Part shown: in pieces, positions 18,246 to 26,560 of the stretch | Numbering within the stretch: position 1 is the stretch's first letter | How the letters are laid out: each line of letters begins with the position of its first letter | Source of the DNA: Herbiconiux ginsengi | GTDB lineage: Bacteria > Actinomycetota > Actinomycetes > Actinomycetales > Microbacteriaceae | Direction of reading: 5' to 3' | Length of the DNA stretch: 64,000 nt | Assembly: GCF_900107435.1 (NCBI RefSeq) | Contig: NZ_FNPZ01000004.1 | Coordinates: 186,001-250,000 of the forward strand | Program-made: the position numbers and the translations under genes | Notes under the pieces: generated by a model | What the model was told of the DNA's origin: nothing | What the model saw: only the letters and a program-made list of their open reading frames with translations | Database searches by the model: none

Positions 18246-18251
18246 TAGGGT
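18246..18251 (+). promoter_or_regulatory. leaderless -10 box for the lipoprotein operon
   Basis: TAGGGT, eight bases, then GTG 18260: the same hexamer and gap as seen before ATG 10804. It supports GTG 18260 as the start. Confidence 0.45.
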
Positions 18252-18259
18252 CTTGCACC

Positions 18260-18781
18260 GTGGGGATCCAACGGGTGAGCACTGTGGCCGCGGCGATGCT
18301 GGGGCTCGCTGCGGCGAGCATCCTGCTGACCGGATGCGTCGACCCGGGCAGCGGCCCCACGCCGAGCCCCACGGTCTCCGTGACGAAGAGCGCGACGCCC
18401 ACGCCCACTCCGACGCACACGAGCACGCCGACGGAGACACCGACCGATCCGCCTTCGACTCCCACGCCGTCCCCGCCGCCGGTCACCACGGCGAACGTGC
18501 AGATCGTGAACACGCGCTACGACCCAGCCGGTCGCACGCTGAGTGCGGCGGCGATGATCACGAACGTGATCTCGGCCACCGGCACCTGCACCCTCACCGC
18601 CACCCAGGGCGACCTCTCCGCGACGGCGCAGGCGCCCGCCGTGCCCGACGCCTCGGTCACCTACTGCGGCGACCTCACAGTGGTGCTGCCCGAGGGCGCG
18701 TCCGGTTCCTGGACGGCGACGGTCGACTACGACGACGGCACTGCGGCCGGCAGCGCCTCGATGGAGGTGATGGCCCAGTGA
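18260..18781 (+). CDS. lipoprotein of unknown function
   Basis: 173 residues from GTG 18260. The N-terminus is a lipoprotein signal peptide with the lipobox LLTGC near residues 22-26, so the mature protein should be tethered to the outer face of the membrane. Residues ~30-75 are a Thr/Pro/Ser-rich spacer (TPTPTHTSTPTETPT) likely to span the wall. The last ~95 residues are beta-rich with two cysteines and resemble no family I can name. Its stop overlaps the GTG start of the next gene (GTGA at 18778-18781), so the two secreted proteins are made together. Confidence 0.78.
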   Translation: MGIQRVSTVAAAMLGLAAASILLTGCVDPGSGPTPSPTVSVTKSATPTPTPTHTSTPTETPTDPPSTPTPSPPPVTTANVQIVNTRYDPAGRTLSAAAMITNVISATGTCTLTATQGDLSATAQAPAVPDASVTYCGDLTVVLPEGASGSWTATVDYDDGTAAGSASMEVMAQ

Positions 18782-20874
18782 GACGGATGCGCACCCGCCT
18801 GATCGCCGTCGCCGCGGCCTTCGCGCTGCTCGCCGCGGGATTCACGGCCGTCGGCGGGGCGGCAGCTCCGGCAGAGGCACTGAGCGGCTCGGACTTCAAC
18901 CCGGGCAACATCATCAGCGACGCCAAGTTCTTCAACGGCCAGGCGATGGATCCGGCCGGCATCCAGAACTTCCTGAACGGCCAGGTGCCGAACTGCCGGG
19001 CGGGCTACACCTGCCTCAAGAGCTGGACCGAGACGACGGGGTCACGCCCGGCGGATGCGATGTGCGGCGCCTACAACGGCGCGGCGAATGAGTCGGCAGC
19101 CACCATCATCTACAAGGTCGGACTCGTCTGCGGGGTCAGCCAGAAGGTCTTGCTCGTCCTGCTGCAGAAAGAGCAGTCGCTGGTGACCGACACCTTCCCG
19201 TCAGCGGGGCAGTTCCGCAGCGCCACCGGTTTCGCCTGCCCTGACACCGCGCCCTGCGACGCCGAGTACTACGGCTTCTACAACCAGGTCTACAAGGCGG
19301 CGTGGCAGTACAAGCGCTACACCAACCCGCCCGGCACCTCGGCCTTCTTCACCTGGTACCCGGTCGGCCAGACCTCGAACGTGCGCTACCACCCGAACGC
19401 GGCCTGCGGCTCGTCGCCCGTCGTCATCCAGAACAAGGCGACGGCCGGGCTCTACTACTACACGCCCTACCAGCCGAACGCGGTGGCGCTCTCGAACCTC
19501 TACGGCGGTCAGTCCGACGGCTGCTCCTCCTACGGAAACCGCAACTTCTGGCGACTGTACTGGGACTGGTTCGGCAGCCCCACCGACGTCGACCTGAGCC
19601 CAGTGGGCACCATCGATTCGGCCACGGCGACGCTCACCACCGCGACGATCTCGGGATGGACCTTCGATCCGGAGACCCCGCTGCCCGTCGACGTGCACGT
19701 CTACGTGAATGGCACCTACCTCACCGGATCGTTCGGCGGCATCTTCCGCGCCCAGTCGCCGCGACCGGATGTGCAGGCCGCCTATCCGACCTACGGCGCG
19801 AACCACGGCTACGTCATCACGCTGCCGATGCCGACCGCCACGACGCAATTCTGTCTCTATGCGATCAATCTCGGTCAGGGCTCGAACACGACGCTCGGCT
19901 GCCGGACGGTGTCGAAGCCGACCGGTCCGCCGATCGGCAACATCGAGTCGGCGACGCTCACCAACAACACGGTCAGTCTGCAGGGGTGGGCGATCGATCC
20001 CGACAGCACCGCGAGCATCCAGGTGCATGTCTACGTCAACGGCGCCTGGGGCGGCGCGTACGACGCGACCGTGAACCGGCCCGACGTCGCGCGCGTGATG
20101 CCCGGATACGGAGCGGCGCACGGGTTCTCGATATCCGGTGTCACCGTGCCCGTGGGCACCAGCCAGGTCTGCGTCTACGGAATCGACAAGGCCGGGGTGA
20201 TCGAGAACAGCCAGCTGGGCTGCAAGACCGTCTCCACCGCCAGCGGTCCGCCCAAGGGCAACATCGAGGGTCTCTCGGCCAAGCCCGGCACGATCTCGCT
20301 CAGCGGATGGACCCTCGATCCCGACACGCCGTCGCCGATCGACGTGCACGTCTACGTCAACGGAGCCTGGGGCGGCCTCACCACCGCGAACGGGGCTCGT
20401 CCCGACGTCGGCCGGGTGTTCCCCGGATACGGCGACGCGCACGGCTTCTCGATCGACCTGCCGGCGCGCGGCGGAGCGAATTCGGTCTGCGCCTACGGCT
20501 ACAACGTGATGGGCGGCGCCAACACGCTGCTCGGCTGCCGCACGGTGCAGGTGCCGGGTGGCGTGCCCTTCGGCAACGTCGAGTCGGTCTCGGTGGCGAA
20601 CGGCAAGATCACGGTGTCGGGGTGGACGATCGATCCCGATTCCATCGGTTCGATCGACGCCCACGTCTACGTCAACGACGGCTGGGGCGGTCTCACCACC
20701 GCCAACCTGAGCCGCCCCGACGTGGCCCGCGCCTTCCCTGACTACGGCGACAAGCACGGTTTCCAGATCACCGTTCCGGCTCGTGCCGGTAACAACCGCG
20801 TCTGCGTCTACGCCATCAACACCGGCACAGGTTCCGACAACACGCGATTCCCCTGCATCGACGTCGCCGGCTGA
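18778..20874 (+). CDS. secreted lysozyme-like protein with four C-terminal repeats
   Basis: 698 residues from GTG 18778, or ATG 18787 three codons later. It has a signal peptide (LIAVAAAFALLAAGF, AEALS). Residues ~35-275 form a cysteine-rich domain found in secreted actinobacterial proteins: SGSDFNPGNIISDAKFF, VSQKVLLVLLQKEQSLVT and YYYTPYQPN. The LLQKEQSLV segment looks like the catalytic helix of lysozyme-like or transglycosylase folds; that is a weak inference. From about residue 276 come four ~105-residue GW-DPD repeats matching those of the protease at 4895-7405. Likely acts on or binds the wall. Confidence 0.82.
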   Translation: MRRMRTRLIAVAAAFALLAAGFTAVGGAAAPAEALSGSDFNPGNIISDAKFFNGQAMDPAGIQNFLNGQVPNCRAGYTCLKSWTETTGSRPADAMCGAYNGAANESAATIIYKVGLVCGVSQKVLLVLLQKEQSLVTDTFPSAGQFRSATGFACPDTAPCDAEYYGFYNQVYKAAWQYKRYTNPPGTSAFFTWYPVGQTSNVRYHPNAACGSSPVVIQNKATAGLYYYTPYQPNAVALSNLYGGQSDGCSSYGNRNFWRLYWDWFGSPTDVDLSPVGTIDSATATLTTATISGWTFDPETPLPVDVHVYVNGTYLTGSFGGIFRAQSPRPDVQAAYPTYGANHGYVITLPMPTATTQFCLYAINLGQGSNTTLGCRTVSKPTGPPIGNIESATLTNNTVSLQGWAIDPDSTASIQVHVYVNGAWGGAYDATVNRPDVARVMPGYGAAHGFSISGVTVPVGTSQVCVYGIDKAGVIENSQLGCKTVSTASGPPKGNIEGLSAKPGTISLSGWTLDPDTPSPIDVHVYVNGAWGGLTTANGARPDVGRVFPGYGDAHGFSIDLPARGGANSVCAYGYNVMGGANTLLGCRTVQVPGGVPFGNVESVSVANGKITVSGWTIDPDSIGSIDAHVYVNDGWGGLTTANLSRPDVARAFPDYGDKHGFQITVPARAGNNRVCVYAINTGTGSDNTRFPCIDVAG
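19603..20874 (+). repeat. four ~105-residue GW-DPD repeats (lysozyme-like copy)
   Basis: Repeats begin near 19603, 19924, 20245 and 20559. Each pairs, in order, with the repeat in the same place of the protease cassette. For example, repeat 1 alone has the YLTG insertion before the GG, repeat 2 ends NSQLGC in both, and repeat 3 starts GPPKG in both. The cassette therefore was inherited as a four-unit block. Confidence 0.85.
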
Positions 20875-20928
20875 GCGTGCTCAGCCGCCGCTTGTAGACT
20901 TTGACGGTCGTTCTACGGAGGTCTTGTC

Positions 20929-23421
20929 GTGCAATCCCAGACTGACGGCGTCGTGTCGCTCGTGCTCGTCAACTACCGGGGGGCCGATGACACCATTCAG
21001 GCGCTTCAGGCCGTTCGAGAGCTCGACTGGCCGGCGCACCGCCTGGAGATCATCGTGCTCGACAACGACTCCGGCGACGACAGCGTCGAGCGCATCCGGA
21101 GTGCGGCGCCCGAGATCACTCTGATCGAATCCGGTGAGAATCTCGGATTCGCGGCAGGCTGCAACCGTGCCGTCGCCGTCGCGAAGGGCCAGTACATCGC
21201 CCTGCTGAACAACGACGCGCGTCCCGACCCGCTGTGGCTCTCGGCTGCGGTCACGGCCTTCGAGGCCGATCCGGCGGTGTCGGCGGTGGCCAGCCGAGTG
21301 CTCGACTGGGAAGGCGAGACGATCGATTTCGTCGATGCCGCGATGACCTGGTCGGGGATGGCTTACAAGCCTCTGACCGGGCATCCCCGTGACGATGCAT
21401 CGCATTCCAGGCAGAAGGACGTGCTCTTCGCCACCGGATCGGCCATGCTGGTGCGCGCCGACGCGTGGCGCGAGCTCGGGGGCTTCGACGAAGACTTCTT
21501 CATGTTCTACGAAGACGTCGACCTCGGGTGGCGACTGAACCTAGCCGGCGGCCGGGTGCGCTACGTGCCGGAGTCGCTCGTCTACCACCGTCATCACGCT
21601 TCCATGACGCGGTTCGGCGGCTATCGGGAGTCGTACCTGCTCGAACGGAACGCCCTTTTCACCCTCTACAAGAACGCGGGGGAGGAGCAGCTTCGGGCCG
21701 CGCTCCCGGCGGCGCTCGCGCTGATCGCCCGTCGCGGCGTGGCCAAGGGCGGCCTCGATTCTACGGAGCTCGACATCCGCCGGGCCACCGAGTCGGAGCC
21801 GGAGTCGGAGTCGGTGCCGCGGGAGAGTCTGGCGGGGTTGTTCGCTGTCGACCAGTTCGTCGAGAGCCTTCCGCGACTGGTAGAGCAGCGCCGGGTCATC
21901 CAGGCCACACGCCTGCGCGACGATGCCGACATGGCCGCGCTCTTCGGTCAGCAAGACGACCCTCCCGTACACGACGCCTACCTCCTCGCCGGCTACGAGA
22001 AGGTGGTCAACGCCTTCCCGGTGCTGAGTGGCGAGCGGCGACGGCGGGTGCTCGTGGTGACCGGCGATTCCATCGGAGTGAAGCTCGCGGGGCCCGGCAT
22101 CCGGGCCTGGAACATCTGCGCGGCTCTGGCCGAGGAGCACGACGTGCGACTGGTGAGCACCGCGTCGGTCGAGCCGCTTCCGGCGCCGTTCGAGCTCGCT
22201 GCGGTGGCGCGCCGCCGGCCCGACGAGATGCGGCAGCACGAGGAATGGGCCGACGTCATCATCGTGCAGGGGCACGTTCTGCTGCTGTTCCCGGTGCTCG
22301 CGAAGACGGCCAAGATCGTGGTGGTCGACATCTACGACCCACTGCATCTCGAGCAGCTCGAGCAGGGCCGTGAGAAGCCGTTCGAGCAATGGGACCGCCA
22401 GATCGTCGACGCCTCAGAGGTGCTGAACCACCAGTTGCAGATCGGTGACTTCTTCATCTGCGCCTCCGAGCGGCAACGCTACTTCTGGCTGGGTCAGCTG
22501 GCGGCCATGGGGCGCATCAACGCCTACACCTACGGGCGCGACGAAGACCTCCGTTCGCTGATCGACATCGTGCCCTTCGGACTCTCCGACCAGCCGCCCG
22601 TCCACACCCGGCCCGCCCTCCGCGGCGTCGTGCCCGGCATCGGGGCCGACGACAAGATCGTGATCTGGGGAGGGGGTCTCTACAACTGGTTCGACCCGGA
22701 GACCTTGATCCGCGCGGTGGCCGTGCTGGCCGAACGCCGGCCGACGGTGCGCCTGTTCTTCATGGGCACGGCCCATCCGAACCCGAACGTGCCCGAGATG
22801 GACATCGTGCGGCGCTGCCGTGAACTCGCCGGCGAGCTCGGCGTCTCCAGCAAGAACGTCTTCTTCAACGACTCCTGGGTCGACTTCGCCGATCGGGGCA
22901 ATTACCTGCTCGAAGCGGATGCCGGTGTCTCGACGCACTTCCAGCACGTCGAGACCACGTTCTCGTTCCGCACGCGCATCCTCGACTACCTTTGGGCCGG
23001 CCTGCCGATCATCTCGACGGCGGGCGACAGCTTCGCCGACCTGGTGGCCGAGCGGGGTCTGGGGGCGGTCGTGCCCGAGCGCGACGTCAGTGCTCTGGTC
23101 GAAGCCCTCGACAGCGTGCTGTTCGATGAGGAGCTGGCGGAGTCGAGCCGCGCCGCGGTTCGGGAGACGGCTCAGGAGTTCACCTGGCGGGCGTCGCTGG
23201 CACCGCTGATCGAGTTCTGCCGGCATCCGGCCAAGGCCGCCGACCGCACCCCGGAGGCTGCGACCCAGACCAGCGGCGACCTCGGCTCGATCGAGCGTCG
23301 CTATGCGGCGATCCGCCCGGGCGGCGTGCGGTACGACCTCGGCCGGGCCGCGTACTACCTCAGGAACGGCGGCGTGAAGGCGGTCGTCGGCAAGTTCCGC
23401 GCTCGCCGGGCCGGGGGCTGA
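20929..23421 (+). CDS. two-domain glycosyltransferase (GT2 + GT4)
   Basis: 830 residues from GTG 20929, which has GGAGG seven bases upstream. The first ~270 residues are a GT2 domain: VSLVLVNYRGADDTIQAL, IIVLDNDSGDDSVERI, ENLGFAAGCNRAVA, IALLNNDARPDP and FMFYEDVDLGWRLN. From about residue 371 a GT-B domain follows: RRRVLVVTGDSIGVKLAGPGIR, VVVDIYDPLHLEQ, IVIWGGGLYNWFDPETL and FSFRTRILDYLWAGLPIISTAGD. Fusions of this kind make two linkages on one glycan. The basic C-terminus may touch the membrane. Part of the surface-polysaccharide set; sugars unknown. Confidence 0.88.
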   Translation: MQSQTDGVVSLVLVNYRGADDTIQALQAVRELDWPAHRLEIIVLDNDSGDDSVERIRSAAPEITLIESGENLGFAAGCNRAVAVAKGQYIALLNNDARPDPLWLSAAVTAFEADPAVSAVASRVLDWEGETIDFVDAAMTWSGMAYKPLTGHPRDDASHSRQKDVLFATGSAMLVRADAWRELGGFDEDFFMFYEDVDLGWRLNLAGGRVRYVPESLVYHRHHASMTRFGGYRESYLLERNALFTLYKNAGEEQLRAALPAALALIARRGVAKGGLDSTELDIRRATESEPESESVPRESLAGLFAVDQFVESLPRLVEQRRVIQATRLRDDADMAALFGQQDDPPVHDAYLLAGYEKVVNAFPVLSGERRRRVLVVTGDSIGVKLAGPGIRAWNICAALAEEHDVRLVSTASVEPLPAPFELAAVARRRPDEMRQHEEWADVIIVQGHVLLLFPVLAKTAKIVVVDIYDPLHLEQLEQGREKPFEQWDRQIVDASEVLNHQLQIGDFFICASERQRYFWLGQLAAMGRINAYTYGRDEDLRSLIDIVPFGLSDQPPVHTRPALRGVVPGIGADDKIVIWGGGLYNWFDPETLIRAVAVLAERRPTVRLFFMGTAHPNPNVPEMDIVRRCRELAGELGVSSKNVFFNDSWVDFADRGNYLLEADAGVSTHFQHVETTFSFRTRILDYLWAGLPIISTAGDSFADLVAERGLGAVVPERDVSALVEALDSVLFDEELAESSRAAVRETAQEFTWRASLAPLIEFCRHPAKAADRTPEAATQTSGDLGSIERRYAAIRPGGVRYDLGRAAYYLRNGGVKAVVGKFRARRAGG

Positions 23422-23442
23422 AGCGGCGCGAGCAGACCTCGA

Positions 23443-24441
23443 TTACTCGCTGAGGCGGGAGGTGCTGCGTGAGGGAGCCGCGAACCCGAGGTACACCAGC
23501 CGGGCGACCTCGCGGCGGGCGCGGGTGGTGCCGTCGAGCACGAATCCGATCAGCAGGATCAATGCCGACACGATGGCCAGGGATGCCGCGAGCAGTGCCG
23601 TCGGGAAGCGCGGCACCAGTCCGGTCTGCACGAATTCCACGATCACCGGGATGCCGAGCACGAGTGCGGCGATGGCGAAGAGTGCCCCGACGATTCCGTG
23701 GAACATCAGGGGCCGCTCGTGCCGGGTCAGCTCGAAGATCAGCGAGAGGATCTTGAACCCGTCGCGGTAGGTGTTGAGTTTGCTCTCGCTGCCCTCGGGG
23801 CGGTCTTTGAACCCCACCTCGATCTCGGTCTGCGGCACGCGAAGACTCATCGAGTGCACGGTGAGCTCGGTCTCCACTTCGAACTCGCGTGAGATGGCCG
23901 GGAACGACTTCACGAACCGGCGCGAAAAGACGCGGTAACCGCTCAGCATGTCGTTGACCTCCGACTTGAAGATCCCACTGACCAGCCGGTTGAAGGCGCG
24001 GTTGCCGGCGGAGTGACCGGGCCGGTAGGCGGTGCTGGTGACCTGCTTGCGAACACCGAGCACGTGGTCGTACGGTCCGTCGAGCAGAGCTTCGATCATT
24101 GCCGGCGCTGCACTCACGTCGTAGGTGTCGTCGCCGTCGATCAAGAGGTAGACATCGGCGTCGATGTCGGCGAAAGCGCGACGCACGACGTTGCCCTTGC
24201 CTTTGTTGTTCTCGAACCGCACCTCGGCGCCGGCGGCGCGAGCCACCTCGACCGTCGCATCCGTGCTGAGGTTGTCGTAAACGTACACCTGGATGCCTGG
24301 CACGGTGTCGAACAAGTCGTGCACGACTTGCGAGATCGCGGCCTCTTCGTTGTGGCAGGGGACGATGGCAGCGATGACGGGAGCGTCGGTAGGCACGGAG
24401 TGAAGAGGCTTTCCAGGAGCGAGGGATGTCTGAAACAGCAC
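23443..24441 (-). CDS. polyprenyl-phosphate glycosyltransferase (GtrB/DPM-like GT2)
   Basis: 332 residues. APVIAAIVPCHNEEAAISQVVHDL, VYVYDNLSTDAT, FENNKGKGNVVRRAF and LLIDGDDTYD (metal-binding DGD) are the GT2 core. Two or three hydrophobic segments follow residue 240 (VGALFAIAALVLGIPVIVEF and LLAASLAIVSALILLIGFVL), as in enzymes that load a sugar onto undecaprenyl phosphate. The GtrA-family gene is divergently placed 93 bases away, and such GtrA/GtrB pairs usually act together. GTG 24441 is used as the start; a GTG about 18 codons in is possible. Confidence 0.87.
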   Translation of the reverse strand: MLFQTSLAPGKPLHSVPTDAPVIAAIVPCHNEEAAISQVVHDLFDTVPGIQVYVYDNLSTDATVEVARAAGAEVRFENNKGKGNVVRRAFADIDADVYLLIDGDDTYDVSAAPAMIEALLDGPYDHVLGVRKQVTSTAYRPGHSAGNRAFNRLVSGIFKSEVNDMLSGYRVFSRRFVKSFPAISREFEVETELTVHSMSLRVPQTEIEVGFKDRPEGSESKLNTYRDGFKILSLIFELTRHERPLMFHGIVGALFAIAALVLGIPVIVEFVQTGLVPRFPTALLAASLAIVSALILLIGFVLDGTTRARREVARLVYLGFAAPSRSTSRLSE

Positions 24442-24475
24442 CGCGCCGGAAATGTGCGGGCACGGTTACCTCGTA

Positions 24476-24482
24476 TAGAGTA
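24476..24482. promoter_or_regulatory. overlapping divergent -10 boxes
   Basis: The seven bases TAGAGTA read TAGAGT on the plus strand (47-base leader to the GtrA start, with a GAAGAG ribosome site) and TACTCT on the minus strand (about 29 bases to GTG 24441). One A/T-rich patch could thus drive both genes. Sequence inference only. Confidence 0.3.
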
Positions 24483-24534
24483 CTGGACGCTGCGGTTTCT
24501 TCCGTCGGCGAATCGGTCCAGAAGAGAATTGCGG

Positions 24535-24996
24535 GTGCTAGTGGCGAAGGACAGCTTCCTGCGCCAGCTGAAGCGCGGCGGGGCCTTTCTCGTCGTCGGC
24601 GGCGTCGCGTTCCTGGTCGACGCCGTGGTCTACAACGTCCTCGTCTTCGCCCCGGGACCATTGTTCGAGTATCCGATCGTCGCCAAGATCATCGCGATCG
24701 CGGTGGCCTCGGTGGTCACCTACGTCGGCAACCGCATCTGGACGTACCGCGATCGCCGAACCAAGGCGACGGTGCGGCAGTTCCTCATCTTCTCGGCGCT
24801 GAACGTCGCCGCGATCCTGTTGCAGCTCGGCTGCCTCGGCTTCTCCCGCTACGTGCTCGGGCTCTCCGATCCCGTCTCCGACAACATCTCGGGCACCCTC
24901 ATCGGTCAGGCGGTCGCGACCGTCTTCCGCTACGTGACTTACGGCCGGTGGGTCTTCCCCGACCGCTCCACCTCGAATTCGCCGACGGCAGCATAG
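24535..24996 (+). CDS. GtrA family membrane protein
   Basis: 153 residues from GTG 24535 (GAAGAG eight bases upstream); GTG 24541 is nearly as good. It has four hydrophobic segments and the GtrA signature: FLVVGGVAFLVDAVVYNVL, IAVASVVTYVGNRIWTYRDR, a long ALNVAAILLQLGCLGF helix and AVATVFRYVTYGRWVF. GtrA proteins are thought to help lipid-linked sugars cross the membrane for decoration of glycans. A possible partner is the polyprenyl-phosphate glycosyltransferase encoded divergently. Confidence 0.9.
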   Translation: MLVAKDSFLRQLKRGGAFLVVGGVAFLVDAVVYNVLVFAPGPLFEYPIVAKIIAIAVASVVTYVGNRIWTYRDRRTKATVRQFLIFSALNVAAILLQLGCLGFSRYVLGLSDPVSDNISGTLIGQAVATVFRYVTYGRWVFPDRSTSNSPTAA

Positions 24997-25015
24997 CCGG
25001 GCCCGAAGGATCAGT

Positions 25016-26560
25016 GTGTCGAAGACCGCCGCAACCCGCGCACAGCGCCTCACCGATCGCATCCTTGTCGCGATCTCCTCTGTTCCGCTCGCGCACGTTG
25101 CGATCATCTCCGCGCTGCTGTTCGCGCTGTTCGCGATGGTGGCGCTGCTCGTGCCCCTCGGCTCCGGGCCCGACGAGTCGGCGCACTATCTCTACAGCGC
25201 CGCGGTGGCGCGCGGCCAATCGGGCACGCTCGATGTCGAGGTTCCCGCGGCGATCGCGAACATCCGGCAACTGACCTGCCTGGCCTACCAGCCCGACCTC
25301 ACCGCCGCGTGCCAGCATCTGTATTCCGGCGCGGCCGCCGTGGTCGGCGAGCAGAGCCATGTCGGCCTCTACAACCCGGTGTTCTACATCTGGACCGGTC
25401 TCGGGTCGCTCATCAGCCCGAACGAGGCCGGCCTCTACTTCGCCCGCCTGCTGGCTGCAGTCGTGACCGCGGTGCTCACCGGATGGGGTCTCAGCTACCT
25501 CCTGCGCACCTCGCGCAACTCCTGGCCGCTCGTCGGCACGCTGCTCGTGTTCACCCCGATGGTCACCTATGTCTCGGCGGTGCTGAACCCGAGCAGCTGG
25601 GAGATCGCGAGCACTCTCGGGTTCACCGTCGCCGCCTACGCGGTGATCGTGCGCCAACCGGTCGCCACCCGGTGGAACGAAGCGCACTCGCTACTCGTCG
25701 TCGCCGGCTCGGTGCTGCTCATCAGCCGCGGTCTCTCGCCGTTCATTGCAGTGCTCATCGTGGTGGCGCTCGCGATCCTCGCCGGGCTCTCCCGCATCCG
25801 TGGCCTGCTCGTGCAACGCGCGACCTGGATCTGGGTCTGCGTGCTCGCCGTGGTCGGGATCGCCGCGATCGCCTGGATCCTTCTGCACGGCACCAACTAC
25901 ATCGGTGTCGACCCGCCCGCCTCACTCGGTGAGGGGATCCACGACATTCCGGTCTACTACGAAGGCGTGTGGAGTCAGGTGCAGCAGGTGTTCGGCCTGA
26001 TCGGCTGGCTCGAGCTGATGCCGCCGAACGCTCTCGTTCTCGCATGGGTCGCGCTGCTCATCGGCGTGGTCGCGATCTCCTACTCGTTCAGCGCCGTGCG
26101 GCAGCAGATCGTGATCGGCCTCGGCGCGCTCACGGTGCTGCTGCTGCCCGGCATCCTCGCGGGCATCCAGTGGGGCGGAGTGGGTTGGCAGGGGCGGTAC
26201 ACGATCCCGTTCATCCTCGCGACGGTGGTGATCGCGGGGCTAGCCGCATCAGAGGACGCAGCGGATGCGGATGCGTTCCACCGCACGCCTCGCGTAGCCC
26301 GCACCCGGGCGCAGTTGCTCGTCGCGGCCACCGTGGTCTTCGGCGGCTCGCAGATCGCGATGCTGCTCATCACCGCTCATCGATACGTGGTGGGAGGGAG
26401 CGCTCCGCTGCTTGCGGCGCCGCTGTGGCAGCCGCCGTTCAACTTCCGGCTGCTGATCGGCGTGTTCGTGGTGGTCGTGATTCTGCTCGGCTGGATCCTC
26501 GCCCGAACGGTGTCGGCGCGGGTCGCCGCAACGGCCTCGCGGTCGGCTGCGGTCAGTTGA
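25016..26560 (+). CDS. DUF2142 family membrane protein
   Basis: 514 residues from a GTG with AAGGA upstream. About eleven hydrophobic segments. DUF2142 features are visible: GSGPDESAHYLYSAAVARG after the first helix, an extracytoplasmic loop with two Cys-containing stretches (RQLTCLAYQPDLTAACQ), VGLYNPVFYIW and FTPMVTYVSAVLNPSSWEI. Family members are predicted GT-C-like polytopic proteins found in polysaccharide loci; the function is not established. A paralogue lies at 41337-42974. Its last eight bases overlap the end of the convergent gene at 26553. Confidence 0.87.
   Translation: MSKTAATRAQRLTDRILVAISSVPLAHVAIISALLFALFAMVALLVPLGSGPDESAHYLYSAAVARGQSGTLDVEVPAAIANIRQLTCLAYQPDLTAACQHLYSGAAAVVGEQSHVGLYNPVFYIWTGLGSLISPNEAGLYFARLLAAVVTAVLTGWGLSYLLRTSRNSWPLVGTLLVFTPMVTYVSAVLNPSSWEIASTLGFTVAAYAVIVRQPVATRWNEAHSLLVVAGSVLLISRGLSPFIAVLIVVALAILAGLSRIRGLLVQRATWIWVCVLAVVGIAAIAWILLHGTNYIGVDPPASLGEGIHDIPVYYEGVWSQVQQVFGLIGWLELMPPNALVLAWVALLIGVVAISYSFSAVRQQIVIGLGALTVLLLPGILAGIQWGGVGWQGRYTIPFILATVVIAGLAASEDAADADAFHRTPRVARTRAQLLVAATVVFGGSQIAMLLITAHRYVVGGSAPLLAAPLWQPPFNFRLLIGVFVVVVILLGWILARTVSARVAATASRSAAVS

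Noticed and set aside
15805-18513. 902-codon minus-strand frame
   Set aside because: Shadow of the 980-residue glycosyltransferase; repetitive HRR/VG-rich translation.
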